Shown here piece by piece: positions 34,700 to 49,608 of a stretch of DNA of 64,000 bases (within the stretch, counting starts at the first letter, position 1; each line of letters starts with the position of its first letter). The DNA lies in the NCBI GenBank assembly GCA_037043015.1, contig CM073330.1:5915263-5979262 (forward strand), in the 5' to 3' direction. Origin of the DNA: Bryum argenteum (taxonomy: Eukaryota; Streptophyta; Bryopsida; Bryales; Bryaceae). The notes under the pieces were generated by a model. The model was not told the origin of the DNA. It worked only from the letters and a program-made list of their open reading frames with translations, and ran no database searches. The position numbers and the translations under genes were made by a program.

Positions 34700-35450
34700 T
34701 GTGAATCATAGTGTACGATTTTATTCCAAACATTCACAAGGATACTAATCAACCTAGGTTGGGGCTAGTTTAGTGTTCATCTTGAGAAATGTGATTAATG
34801 TGGATTAGTCTAATTATTGGAGTTATGACCGGCAGGCATACATCAAGGATAGGTCGACCAAATCTATATTACAATACAAGAGGCTTTGTCTCACACGACG
34901 GTTCCGCGCTGGAATCCGTCGTGGAGTCTTGCCTCCTGTATCCACACTTCCGCTCAACCAACCGCTCAATCAAGCACCGTCAAGGCTTATTGGTGCACAC
35001 CGACGTCCGCGAATTTGTGAATTGTGTGAAGTTTATGAATGTTTTATAGCTTTAGGCAATCCAAGTTGAACGTGCTCAACGGCACGGGTCCCACTAGTAC
35101 TCATTCATGCAAAGAGACTTGGAACTTTCTTGATCTAAAGTGGTAAGAGTCAATAACCCATCCTCCAATCACTCAAACCCGAAGAAACTGCTCCAATCAA
35201 GCTAAGTAGGAGAAAACAAAACAAAGCAGAGTCGTCGGAGGAGGGATGCTCACATGTGTCGGCAAATGTAAGATATGATTCCAAGGATCACACGAGGCTC
35301 CATGCTTACTGATCTGTCAAGTATTGGATGACAGCTCACTGCTGATTCACTGAAGAATATGTTCTACAGAATCTCCGGTATACCAAACTAAAAAAAAACA
35401 CTCATCCTTTCTAATGTCACTATCAGAAAACACGGGAGTGTCTAAATATC
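34700..35450. other. Intergenic DNA
   Basis: It contains a diverged SINE-like fragment (34766-34858) related to 196-345. Short open frames here show no domain. Confidence 0.5.
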
Positions 35451-35693
35451 CTCTACGAGCGTGGCTTGGATGCCAGGCTCGGGTGGGGGTGGGGAGGGTG
35501 GGGTAAAATCTGCCCCTATTTTTTAATTTTTTTAGGCCCCATTTGAACACAAAGGGGGCTTCCAAGGGTAATTTGGGGCCCCAGGCCCCAAATTTTGCAA
35601 AAAAAAATTCAAAAAATGGCCCCAAATGGGGGAAACGGGAAGGGCCAGAAAATTGATCCCCACCGAGCCTGGCATCCGAGCCACGCTCGTAGG
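35451..35693. mobile_element. GC-rich MITE-like element with ~35-bp inverted ends
   Basis: The left end 'ctctacgagcgtggcttgga' continues to 'tgccaggctcgggtgggg'. It matches the reverse complement of the right end ('ggcatccgagccacgctcgt') with a few mismatches. The interior is built of C/G runs and A/T runs and can itself fold ('ggggccccaggcccc'). A target duplication was not clear, so the superfamily is open. Confidence 0.75.
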
Positions 35694-35821
35694 GGAGAAA
35701 TAAAGAGACCCAGAAAACACCAACACACTTGCTCTCGTATACGCAACAAAATGTGGTCTCCAATCAGGAAACATACACAAGTTCAGCGAGGTTGGAGCTT
35801 TTTGCTGAGTGAGTGAATGTT

Positions 35822-38800
35822 TCATAGAAAGTCAGGTTGCCCCGTTGATGTAAGACACCTGTGCCACATGCGGCTATTGGGGTCGACGTTTCGTGCATAG
35901 GCGATGACCTCTGGAATGGGTAGAAGCACATAGTGATTGTTGGCTAATCCTACCGTGATGCCGGTGAATCCAGCAAAGCCTGCATGAACCTGCAGCAGGC
36001 AACAACAACAAACCAAAAGAGCAAGTTAGAGAACGGCAAGGCTCCTCCTGCTTTTGCATGTCAAGGTTGCTCTCATCACGACTTGCATGCATGGGCAAAA
36101 GTGGCAAAGTAGGCAAAAAGCAGGGATAAGGAACTTGGAAAATGATTACAAACAACTTTTTTGATGACAACAACGTACCGCATTCTGGCCCAGTACTGCA
36201 CACAAGATTCGGTCCGATGCGTTGGCACGACAGGCTCGGATCATGTACGTCGGATCGATGTACTTCACGTCTGCTGGCATTCCTATGTTTTTGAAATGGT
36301 TCTTCACCTGCGTAACGTGCAGCAGTTGTTACTATATCCACCACCTCCACCAAAAGTCTACATAAAGCTTTCCAGTATGTAACGCTAGACTCACGATCCT
36401 CTCTATTTGGTGTCTTGTAAGGAGAGTGATCATTGTTGCTATTGACTTCCAGAAAAAGGAATGGAAGACGTGCTTACTTCTTTTGTGAGATGAACGCCAA
36501 TGTCTCCAAGGACTGGGTTACCAGAGGCATCAGTCGCATTCGACAGGCTTGTCATCAAGTTCTGAAGCAAAAGCATAAAGCGATCGTCAATCTCTTGCAA
36601 CAAACAGGATTCTTCCAGAAATAAATTGAACAATTGCACAATTGCTTAGAGACTTGGCTGTACATTCTGATTAGGTGAAGGGCTTCATATGAAAACTCAT
36701 TCTTTAAGAAAGTGCACTGGCAGCTGCGAGTTATTTGTAAGATCCTAAAGATCAATGCTTACAACTTTCGGTGCACTATGCGACTATTTGAGGTTGAGAA
36801 GATAAATTATAGCTGACCTGACCGGCACCTTCAGCCACACAAATGACAGCGCGACCTTTGGTTTCCAGCAGATATTGGATATGCTGCAGCATTCCTTCAG
36901 GTCCATCTAAAGTGAAGTTCACCTACAAGTCGCACAATATGAACGTTTTTGTCAGAGAAGTCATTGTCGAACTTAAACCCAGTGGTTAGGATGTGACCAT
37001 CAGTAGAGAGAAGGGTACACCCACCCCAAATCATAGACATGCTCTACGCAATTTGCAAGTCGGCCCACAATTGACTACATCCATTGATATTGATGACAAG
37101 TCTTCATTATCAGGATTCAAATTTCTGTTTGGATACGTTATCATAATCATGGGGTGCACACGAGGCTACGTACGGTGCCGAAACGAGACATAACTACAGT
37201 AGCACAACCCGAACTATTTCGTATTTGCATAAAACCAGGAGTAACATAGAATAACCATGTTTGAAATTTGATTACAATCTAATGCACGAAATTGTGGCAG
37301 TAAGCATATACCAATCCTTCCATCCCCTGCTGTAAGCGAGTAACTTTACTTCGAGGCTATACAATGGTACGTTAACTATGATAGCACAAACTAACTATCT
37401 TGTATCTTCATAAAACCAATAGTAACATGTTACAACCATTTTAAGAATTGGAGTACAAATAAATTCACGAGAATGTGACAGTAAGCCGCATATCAACCTT
37501 ACCTACAGGAGCTTCAGAGTCGCAAAACTCACCTCTGGTATCAAGCAGACGTCGACCTGGCCGCTGGCTAAAGATGCATGCATAGCAATGAAGCCACTTT
37601 GCCTACCCATCAACTTGACAATGCCCACGCCGTTGTAAGCACTGGTCGCCTGCACAACTTCAAAATAGTGTTAGTCAGAATAGAGCTAATCGATAAGAAA
37701 ACAGCTACCTTATAATTGAGAATTACCTCAATGTAGGCTGCGTTGATGGCTTTCTGAGCTTCCTCAACAGCTGTATCAAACCCGAACGTCCTATCCATGA
37801 GCAGAATGTCGTTATCGATTGTCTTAGGCACCCCCACGACGACAACTTTCTTGCCTCGTTTATGACACTGATAATAGCACAATTTAAAGTGAGTCCATTA
37901 TTTGCTCCACCTGAATTCAAACCTTTTGCCAGAAATTTATAACAGAAGTGTAAGACGAAAAACCAGGGATGAGGTTGGTTCTTACCTCGTTATGGATGGC
38001 TAATGCACCTGCATGCGTCCCATTCCCTCCAAGCACAAACAGCATGTTGATCCCCTTCTTCTGTATAACACAAGCATTATCAAACTCTTGAGACAGCCAG
38101 CCCTCTTGAACTTTGAGCCGTTTTTAGGAGTATGTATCGTTATCGCACAAATGCGATTCAATCAAACTAAGTAACGTATCTGTATGTGAAGGAATGTTTT
38201 TTCTATTGTAGCACATGGAAGTTGACATTGAGATTAGTACTGTTGAAATCATGGCATTATGCACGTAAGTAGTCATAGATATGTATACTTCCTCTCGCCA
38301 GTGATATAACGTAAAATGGAGACTGTTCCATTAATTGAATAGCAATGGAGTACTTTGTTCTACAATCATGTAAAATTTCTAAGCTTTCTCTCATTAAGTA
38401 TATTCACCAATATCAGATTCGGAGTGATCATAGCGTGTAAAGTAGCAAAAACTAGTTGCACTGACTAGTGAGCGAACCCATGAGAAACGAAGATTTCCTT
38501 ACCTCTATGCTATCCACAATGTCGGTAGTTCTACCTCCTCCACGAGAAACGCCCAAAAGACTTCCTCCTTCGAGATGAATGTTCTGTACTATTTTCCTTG
38601 ATAGCTGCAACCCTACAAACTATCAGTTCAAGCACTTGCAAAAGAAAGAGGCAAACATCGGATTTATATGAATGATATTTGGGTAGACAGAAGTGGCGCT
38701 TACAGGAATGTCGTGAAGATGTTCATCAAAAAACCCTCGGTAGCCATTACTGATTCCTCGAATGTCCTCAACTCCGTAGCAATCCAATGTCAAGACGATC

Positions 38801-40355
38801 TGCAAAAACTCAAGCACAAGTCGATTCTCGTCCTATTCTTGCAAAATCTACATATAGAAAATGAGGACATAGAGATCTCACTTGTCGAATAACGTCGTTC
38901 AAGCCAGGGCATAAACCTCCACATGTAACAATGGCAGCCTTGACCTCTACCGGGTCGAAGTAAATATGCGACCGAGGTCCAGCCCTTGCAACCCTTCACA
39001 AAACTCAAAAGTCAATAATTGGAGTCTCAGCATATCATGCAAATGTGCGATGATTATAAGACTTCGTTATGTGGCAGCACTGACAGTACATTTCAGAGCT
39101 CCATTGATTGTTGATCTTTTACTAATGTAAGAGAGAGTTCATTCAGCATGTTGTCTACACTCATAATAAGAGTTCAGGTAAAAAATAAAAGAAAGGGGTT
39201 TGCCCTACCATTGATTCTGAAAATTGCAATTGCGGTCCACGCACTCTGCTCCAGCCGATGCTGGTGATGCATACTTAATCGTCTGAGAATAACATGAGCG
39301 TAAGTTGTCAGAGTCCACAATCTTCGACTTCGAATTCTCATTACAGTCTTGATTACAGTCTTTGTTGCTTCGAACTCTGATATAGTCAAGTCTGTCTTAC
39401 AAGATACTAATATGACATTCTTGATCCAGTTCCGTGCTCATTCTTGTAAAGAGAAACATTGTGTAAACTCTTTTGAGATGGTCATTTCAGGAATGTTCTA
39501 ATGCTCAATTGTTTGGAGCCGAAAGCAAAACGGAGAATAATACCTTGAGAAGGACCCGATCGTCTTCATGCACGAAAATTTTGCCAAGGTTGTTGCTGAA
39601 GCGAGGAGTCTGTCGGCCTTCTGGCAATGGCAGACTGTTGGCCTTTCAACTGGTTAGTTCAAAACGTCTCCAATGTCACGCCCAAAATGAGTTCTGAATC
39701 AATGATATTCTATGTAATAATTAGTTTGAATTGCAGCAAAGTAAAAAAGGCAAGACTCCGCAACTAACAATGTGCATGAAGAGTGAGTGGAGTAGTTCCC
39801 TTTCCAACGTTCTTCACTAATCTTCACTAACTTAACAGGAAGTATCACTAGAACAGAACTCAGCAATGTAAATCTCATACTTCAAATTAACGTGCATCAT
39901 ATTAAAAAACTAATGTAACAATTCGAGGTGAAATTTTTTAGTACAATTTTATGTCGCCTTGGTCTAAATTTTTGAAGCTCTGTTCTCTGATCTCTTCTAG
40001 TGTGTGCAGATGATTCCAGGAATTTAGATTAGGGTTTAATGAGAGAGAGGTCGAATGGCACTGACCTGGTTTTGGCGCAAAAGGTGGAAGGGCGAGCAGG
40101 CACATCAAAGAGATCTGTAATGTGGGGCGGCCGGAAATTCTCCGCATAATCGTCAACATCAGAGACTCTTCCAAACCCATCGCGCGGCGTCTCCGTGCTC
40201 ACAGAATTGCAGATGATCAGGTTGCTTCTTCGGGCAGCTACTGGCACTCGAGCAGCAACTTGCAAAGGTCCGAAGCATTTTCTTGCCTGCAGGAAAGGCG
40301 AGCTAAGCTGGCCCGAGCTCGGAACCATCATCGCACCAGCAACGCTCGTCGCCAT
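35822..40355 (-). CDS. PFK: Plastid-type ATP-dependent 6-phosphofructokinase
   Basis: Eleven exons on the minus strand: 40355-40066, 38993-38882, 38799-38704, 38604-38503, 38060-37986, 37867-37727, 37649-37533, 36922-36818, 36561-36478, 36307-36179 and 35989-35822. All phases match, giving 472 residues. It phosphorylates fructose 6-phosphate to fructose 1,6-bisphosphate. The first ~60 residues are basic and Ser/Ala-rich, as in a transit peptide. Motifs in order are [16 protein letters not shown] (nucleotide site), [41 protein letters not shown] (catalytic Asp), [16 protein letters not shown] and [17 protein letters not shown] with Asn, rather than GGDGT, points to the PFK2/4/5 branch of plant PFKs, which includes the plastid forms; plastid location is inferred. 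All catalytic motifs are intact. Intron 1 (1.07 kb) is by far the longest. Confidence 0.95.
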
Positions 40356-40812
40356 TCAGCTCCGAGTACCTGTTCGATTTCGATCGGTTCTCTGGCTATA
40401 CCCCAACTGGGAGATCGAAGTGGTGCAGCATTGGATGATCGGAGCCAAGTGAGTGGGGATTGTGAAACGGGAATTCTGATCTTGAAGTGGCTCTGTGTCG
40501 CACAATCTGGGGTGCGTGAAAAGGTGCAAGAATCTTCAAAATGCGTGGCGCAATGACAAGAAAGTGGGAAACTATCTAAGAGAATCTACGACCCCACCAT
40601 GTTCACGAGGAATCTGGCAACAGTGTGAAATGCAGCGTTGCCTTGAATTCACGCACATTCATCCAGATTCATCCGGGTTCCGCTACGTTGATTAGCGTAA
40701 TTAGTGTGTCCATATTCTGATAGTGGACTGTTGACATTGATCCGGATATCAAGGTAGGTATAAGAAAGTGAGAAACTAATTGTATCTTACATTGACCAAG
40801 TGGTGTATAATA

Positions 40813-40914
40813 CTCCCTCCGTCCAATTCTTATTGTCCAATAGGTTCTCTCAAATCTACCTTGAGAAGTACATTTGAAAAAACCTACTAGATAATAAGAA
40901 TTGGACAGAGGGAG
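40813..40914. mobile_element. Stowaway-like MITE
   Basis: It begins CTCCCTCCGTCCAATTCTTA and ends with the complement of CTCCCTCTGTCCAATTCTTA, flanked by TA on both sides (40811-40812, 40915-40916). CTCCCTCCGT ends and TA targets define Stowaway MITEs in seed plants. The element is 102 bp and lies 0.46 kb upstream of the phosphofructokinase start. Confidence 0.9.
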
Positions 40915-41199
40915 TACCCTTTAGATGATTTGTGAATTCAGCACTCAGGGGCAGTTTTCTCAATCATCAACTTTGAACATTGCATGTGTACTTAGAAATC
41001 ATTTGATTTTAAAACCGTAAAGTGCATTGCAACCACAATGAAGACTACTACATCTTCAACACAATTGTACACACTCATCAATGAAAGGAATATAAACAAT
41101 TACAAATACTTTACACTCTATTCACAAACAAGTGTTACCATTCTTTGTTTCAATTTGAATGTTCATTCTAGCTTGCAACTTTGAAATGAGCTTACAAGA

Positions 41200-42240
41200 T
41201 TGTTCTTTAAATACTTGGTATGTGGTAAAATTTGCAAAGCCGAATTTCAATTTTAGAACCTTCATCTAGAAATTTTAAGTTTCAAGTCCAAAGTGGGCAG
41301 TTTAAACTTAGACTTTTCTTGAACTTTATCTTTTGAAATATTTTCATCACCAAATCATTATTCAAGTTTCCAAAATGACATAAGTCAAAAAGTTTGTCAA
41401 TTTCACAAGGCAGACTCCAAAAATTACAAAAACAAATCTTTACATTCAACTTCTGGTATTTTCTGTATTATTTCTTACAAAATTTGTCATGATTTGAGAT
41501 ATTGAAAGTTTTTGAAGTTTTTTTCCCTTAAGATTCACAAACTTAGAAAGGCACCTACTCGCTAGTCAAAACTTTAATTGGACCAAATATATTGCTGGTC
41601 AAAACTTTAATTGGACCAAATATATTTAATGAAATGCATGTTTTACTATATTGTTGTTTTTAAACATTCTTCTAAAAGATAATTAGCATGAAGGTCAATA
41701 AAGCAAAATGAGTCCCTAAAATTTTGCATGAGTGTACCCAGCTTGATTACCAACTTGGAATAAAAATGAAAAAATTGTTTAGTGCAATAATCATCAAGTC
41801 TCCCTTGGCACGATTCAAAACAATGAATTTCAAGCAAAGCACAAAAAAACTTTTCAGTCAACGTTGAACATTACGATCTTATAATTGGTAAAGATCCAAG
41901 AGTTGAAATTTTAGAGGATATTTGTGCAGGTAGTAAGGTTCAAGATCTTATGACTGAAGATACAAATAATGTGAATCAAAGTGAATCATGCCTCAACTTG
42001 TACAAGGTGGTTAAAATTGCAGTTTTTGGTTTTAGAGATCCAAAACATGCATGGGCCTTTAGGGTTTAAACATATTATTGAATTATTAGAAAAATAATTG
42101 AAAATTATTCAAATTATTAGTTAGAAATGGTTTCAACAAGACCAAGGCAATGAAATTAACTTCAAATTGTTGTGGATTTAAATTTTTAAGTAGACATTGG
42201 GGTTGTGAATTCAAATAACTTTAAATTCATAAGCATCTTA
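41200..42240. repeat. Dispersed repeat copy matching the right end of the window
   Basis: 'gtatgtggtaaaatttgcaa' to 'aagtttcaagtccaaagtgg' (41218-41298) matches 63822-63900 closely. 'gttgaacattacgatctta' and what follows (41863-41940) match 62925-62990 and the 1.1/2.1-kb copies. 'cctttagggtttaaac' (42056) is a variant of the family boundary motif. A local tandem 'ggtcaaaactttaattggac' repeat lies at 41563-41625. Confidence 0.7.
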
Positions 42241-42444
42241 CAATTTAAATATAAAAACAAATATTATTTAATTATTTATTGTAATGCATTGGTTTATGAA
42301 AAGTTTTTGATACAACCTAAAAATAAGACATATATAAGAAATGACGACCAGAATTGTATCGGAATGTACGAAAAGTATTTATCCAAACAAGGTGACTTGT
42401 AAAACGACACATTGTTCAATGCAGCTCACTTGTGAGCTGTTGTG

Positions 42445-44849
<2,405 letters not shown>

Positions 44850-45244
44850 CTGCAGCTCTTTCCGTTCCACCGACCTCGACTTCGTCAACCTTCCTCGGCA
44901 TGGCCACCCTTCCGATTCATAATCCGACCTTGCCATTCTTCTTCCGTTCAACTGCTGGATTCCGACCAAGGCTTACTAAGAGCACTGATCAGCTGTCGAT
45001 CCTGCCAACTATGGAAATAGGGATACAATTCCGGAAGAGAAGGGTCTGGTATTATGTGGAAAGACCTCGAAGCCTTGCTCCTCACTCCACTTCGCCGATG
45101 CTCTCGTCACTTCATTTCGAGACTGTGTTGATCCTTCCAGCGGAATTTCCTTTGACAAGCAACAGAAACGAGCACCGATGATTGTAGAGGTCGCACGCAC
45201 TCGGGATGATTCTTACGAACTTCGGCCTGGATCCATGCCAGACT

Positions 45245-45264
45245 CTTCCAGATCATTCAAGATT
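45245..45264 (+). promoter_or_regulatory. Heat-shock element array, copy A
   Basis: Four consecutive 5-bp units alternate between nTTCn and nGAn types (TTC-GAt-TTC-GAt). Such alternating pentamers bind heat-shock factor. The array lies ~25 bp upstream of the TATA box and is kept in all three gene copies. Confidence 0.7.
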
Positions 45265-45288
45265 CCACTAAGGCTCTAATCTATTCTG

Positions 45289-45297
45289 TATATATAG
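45289..45297 (+). promoter_or_regulatory. TATA box, small heat-shock gene A
   Basis: 'tatatatag' lies 132 bp before the ATG and just downstream of the heat-shock elements. Confidence 0.7.
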
Positions 45298-45428
45298 ACT
45301 ACTTTGCTCATTTGAGTTCATCTCAAGCGTCTTCAACTGTACCGGCAATTTAAGAAAATCAAGTGCCAGCTTCTCGCTTTACTATCTGCAGCTTCATAGT
45401 CTAGACTCGACACACTCAACATAGCAGA

Positions 45429-46008
45429 ATGGCTCTAGTATTGTCACCGTGGTTTGGGCGAGGATGTGGCCGGCGTTCCACTTCGAGGTGCGGCTTCGGC
45501 AGCCCTGCTTTGTTCACCGACCTTATCATCGTCAAAGTTCCGTTACACAGACAACCTTCCAACGCTCGGGTAGTTCAGTGGGCGGAGACTCCCGAGGCCC
45601 ATGTCTTCACGCTTCGACTGCCAGGTATGGGCATGTACACATAAGTGTCTGATTTCGTTCTTTCATTCCTGCATGCTTGGAGTGGAAACTCATGCACATG
45701 TAATTATGGACTGTTGTTCAGGATTAAAAAAGGAGGACGTGCACATCGAGCTAGAAGACGACCGAGTTCTGTATATCAACTATCAGCAGTCCAAAGAAGC
45801 AGGCGCTGGAGAGGCTTCAACATCTGGATCGAAAGAGGAGACATTCAAGCCCAAGTTCAAGCTTCCAGAGAACGTGGATCTGGAGCAGATTAAAGCAGAG
45901 GTGACAAACGAGACGTTGACGGTTACTGTACCGAAGGCGAAGTCACTTCCTCCTCGCAAGGTCGATGTTGGAGATGGTCAAGCAGCAGCAACTTCATCGA
46001 CAAGTTAA
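45429..46008 (+). CDS. Class-I-like small heat-shock protein, copy A
   Basis: Exon 1 is 45429-45624 and exon 2 is 45722-46008, with a phase-1 intron of 97 bp, giving 160 residues. The splice recreates LPGLKKEDVHIELEDDRVLY, the classic start of the alpha-crystallin domain. The second consensus half is FKLPENVDLEQIKAEVTNETLTVTVPK. The N-terminal arm starts MALVLSPWFGRGCGRRS, and WAETPEAHVF precedes the intron. Small heat-shock proteins form oligomers that hold unfolding proteins until other chaperones act. No organelle targeting signal is obvious, so it is probably cytosolic. The linker in the middle (EAGAGEASTSGSKEE) replaces the usual conserved loop. Heat-shock elements and a TATA box precede it. 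Confidence 0.93.
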
Positions 46009-46180
46009 TCAATCTTAGTACGAAAAATTAGTGAACCATTTATGATGACGGCCAGTTATCTATTTGGATGTGAGTGCATGCAAATACATCAATGAAAGCT
46101 AAAAAGGAGCCGTAGAAGTGTAGAACCGATTGATTTTGATACCTTCTCGCATCTGTAACTAAAACAAAACTTTTGGTATA

Positions 46181-46809
46181 AAATCTCTGACTCGTCTAAG
46201 TTCTTCTCGTTATCATGTCATGGCACAATTTGTGAAGAATCGCATGTACGTGACAAAGTGACAATACTACCGTACAATATTTATTCCGATTGAATTTTTC
46301 ATCCCGTGATACTAATCTAGCATCCTTGAAAGAAGCATACCACGAGTGAAAACAGACCGACTCATATTTAAACAGCTCGGTAGCTGGGGTTCAACTTTCC
46401 GCTCATGTAAAGAGACATTGACCGATTGTATGGTAGCTGAATTTCAACTTCTGTATAAAATCAGCAGAAAAATAATTCGCGACAGACCACGTTGTCTTTT
46501 GACGAGCACCGGACTAACGCACCGGATCAACGCACCGGATGTCCTACCAATGTCGGTAGACACTTCGGGCTTGGATCGAGAGGTCCCAGGTTCGATGTGG
46601 ACGATTCTCGAGTCATTACTGGCGTGTTAACCGGAGGGGTGGCGCACCGGATCCGACCTTACCCGTAACTGGGCAGGCCATCGGTGCAGAGCTTCACAAC
46701 TCTGTGCTTTTGCACATCATTTCTTGTGTATTACGGGGAAGGCTCTTTGCATGAACAGGCCGCTCGATCACTTGATACCTAGCATTCATGGCTCTTACTT
46801 CATTATTTC
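46181..46809. other. Spacer between small heat-shock genes A and B
   Basis: No gene is seen. A GC-richer patch at 46490-46690 with repeated 'gcaccggat' is not explained. Confidence 0.5.
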
Positions 46810-47174
46810 ACCATGTTCCAACGACCTCGACTCCGTCGACCTTCCTCGGCCATGGCCACCCTTCCGGCTCATACTCCGATCTCGCCATTCTCCGGCCATT
46901 CAACTACTGGATTCCGATGATGGCTCATGAAGCCCAGTGACCAGCTCTCGATCCGACGAACTATGGGAACCAGGAAAGAATTTCGGAGGAGAAGATCTGG
47001 TGATATGTGGAAGGACCTCGGAGTCTTGCTCCTCACTCCACCGGTGCTCTCGTCACTTCATTCCAAGACGGTGTCGATCCTTCCGTCCAACAAGCAACAG
47101 AATCCAGCATCGATGATTGTAGACGACGCACGCAGTCGGGATGATTCTTAAGAACTTCAGCCTGAATCCAGACT

Positions 47175-47194
47175 CTTCCAGATCATTCAAGATT
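47175..47194 (+). promoter_or_regulatory. Heat-shock element array, copy B
   Basis: The same four alternating pentamers as in copy A, with identical sequence, ~25 bp upstream of 'tatatag' (47221-47227). Confidence 0.7.
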
Positions 47195-47362
47195 CCACTT
47201 CGGCTCTAATCTAATCAGTTTATATAGACGACTTTGCTAAATAGGGTTCTCCTCAAGCGTCTTTAATTAAATGTATCTGCAATTCAAGAAATCCAAGTCT
47301 TAGCTTCTCACTTTACTACCTTCAGCTTCATAGTTTATACTCGACACACTCCACAAAGCAGA

Positions 47363-47947
47363 ATGGCACTAGTATTGTCACCGTGGTTTGGGCGAGGATG
47401 TGGCCGACGTTCCACTTCGAGGTGCGGTTTCGGCAGCCCTTCGTTGTTCACTGACCTCGTCATCGTCAAAGTTCCGCTACACAGACAACCTTCCAACGCT
47501 CGGGTAGTTCAATGGGCGGAGACTCCCGAGGCCCATGTCTTCACGCTTCGTTTACCAGGTATGGACATGTACCGTGGAGTGGTTCATTTCGTTCTTTCAT
47601 TCAGACATGCTTAGAGTGGAGGCTGGAACACATGCATGGACTGTTGTTCAGGATTAAAAAAGGAGGACGCGCACATCGAGCTAGAAGACGAACGCGTTCT
47701 GTACATCAGCTACCAGCAGCCTAAAGAAGAAGGCGCTGGAGAGGCTTCGACTTCTGGATCGAAAGAGGAGACATTGAAGCGCAAGTTCAAGCTTCCAGAG
47801 AACGTGGACATGGAGCAGATCAAAGCAGAGGTGACAAACGAGACAATGACGGTCACTGTACCGAAGTGGACGGCGAAGTCAGTCCCTCCTCGCAAGGTCG
47901 ATGTCAGTGATAATCCAGGAGCTACTACTTCGACGTCGACAAGTTGA
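47363..47947 (+). CDS. Class-I-like small heat-shock protein, copy B
   Basis: Exon 1 is 47363-47558 and exon 2 is 47652-47947, giving 163 residues with the same intron position and phase as copy A. It differs from A and C by the conservative changes SLFTDLV, KEDAHIELEDERVLY and ENVDMEQIKAEVTNETMTVTV. It also has an insert of three residues (KWTAKS) just after the last conserved motif, and its tail is different. Start, splice sites and domain are intact, so it should be functional. It is a tandem duplicate of copy A, about 1.9 kb downstream. Confidence 0.92.
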
Positions 47948-49608
47948 TCTTACTGTGTGGAAATTTATGTACCATGTATGATAACGGCTACCCATCTCTT
48001 TCGATGTGATTGTATGCAAATAGGTAGAGGCAATCACACCTGGATAGGACACCATGATGATGTGCTTTGAGGGCGACGCTGTGCACCTGTCAGTGTCAGT
48101 TGGCCCGCCAGCTTCAGACTGTAATTTGTCGATAAAAGGATATCATACGTTTCCTGGTGAGTATCCTGCCTGGTTGTCAATAGAACTTTCTGGCTTACTA
48201 GAAAAAGAAGTCGTATTGCAGAACTTGAATCTACCTTCTTCACGTTTAGTAGATGCAAAGATTAAACCAGGTCACTCTCAGTAGTGTCCACCATAAATCA
48301 AAGGCACACATAGTTTGATGCACTGACCTGTCTAACCATATCCATGGTGTTCCATCAATCTGAGGATATGCTAGCCATGTGTGTACAAGTTAGCTTTTTG
48401 TGTAAAGAAATTTCACTGAAGACAAAACGTTGATCGCCAAGAATGGCATTAGCCAGAGCAATCACCGTGTAGCCATCAGCTTGGAGGATTCATGTGAGCT
48501 GACTGTCCTCTCCATCTTTGTTTCACGGGGTCGACGGTCAATCCACACACAAGACCGCCTTCCATCTATAAGAATCGACAATCAATCTCTTAGGAATTTG
48601 CAGATAAGAAGTTGTGTACCGTCGTCTTGCATTAAGGAAACTGCCTCTGGGACAAGAAGCCCAAAGACACTGCGAGATTCAACCCCATGTTGAGTCCAAA
48701 TGAACTATCACATAGTCCCGTTCAGGTCACAAAGGTCGTGAGAGCTTGGTCTACACAAGATTTCGCACCTGGCCTTGCCTTGCACACCGAACACATTCTG
48801 CACAAAATGGGCACAGACAAGTGAGAAAGCACGCGCTCAATGGGCCTCACACATGCCTCCTCTTGATTTTGTCTTCTCAGTCGTTTCAGGAACAGAATCT
48901 CATCAATGGACCCAACTCCAACTTCCAACTTAAAGAACTGTGACAAAACCAGAAATAGAGGCCCTGCAAGATCTTTTGCAACTCTTTTGAGCCTCGACTG
49001 TGAGTCACTTGTACTAGTCTCGGAGTACTGCAATTGTAGGAAAGATGTAGATTGATTGATCCTTGCATAAAGTCGTTAGAGAAAGAAACGTAAATACCTT
49101 ATTGCCCGTTCGCAAGTTCTCAAAGGATATGGCGAACCTACTCTTGTAGAAGAACCTCAGGTGGAGGAGCTCGCTTGCGACACCAGAACGGTGTCATATT
49201 CCTGGTGCAAAGAGAAATTCGATAAGTTGCACTTGTTTGTCGACATGGTTAGATGTTCAAGTTCAAATCCACTATGCGATCTGATCAAATTTGAAATTTC
49301 ACCAAAAGCTCATAAATAATAAGATTCTCAGCATCCACAAGAAAAGCACTTAGCATTGTGTTGTTCGTCGAAGCGTACTGTGGTAAGTACCTGATGTAAC
49401 CGCAGGAAGTTCGGAGAGAATGTCGCATCTGAGAACCAGTCTTCTGGCACGGACAAAGTACTCCCCATTGACGGATGGATTGTGCTTTCATTTCAAGTGT
49501 AATGACGAATCGCTGAGATCTATGTCTCCCGAGCGAGTATTTTGGTTGGTCTCCAACCCACAGAGGAAAGCCGCTTTTCACAAGTTAGCCCGACTGAACA
49601 AGAGGTGG
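47948..49608. other. Intergenic region, convergent side
   Basis: It holds the 3' UTRs of heat-shock gene B and of the coiled-coil gene. Several short open frames (for example 48054-48284 and, on the minus strand, 48722-49033) show no recognisable domains. Confidence 0.5.

Larger units (their letters stand above)
44850..46180 (+). repeat. Duplicated segment, copy A (small heat-shock gene with promoter)
   Basis: Copies B (46810-48030, direct) and C (61050-62360, inverted) share the whole block: a region beginning near 'ttccgttccaccgac', the heat-shock elements and TATA box, both exons, the intron and part of the 3' UTR. Confidence 0.88.
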
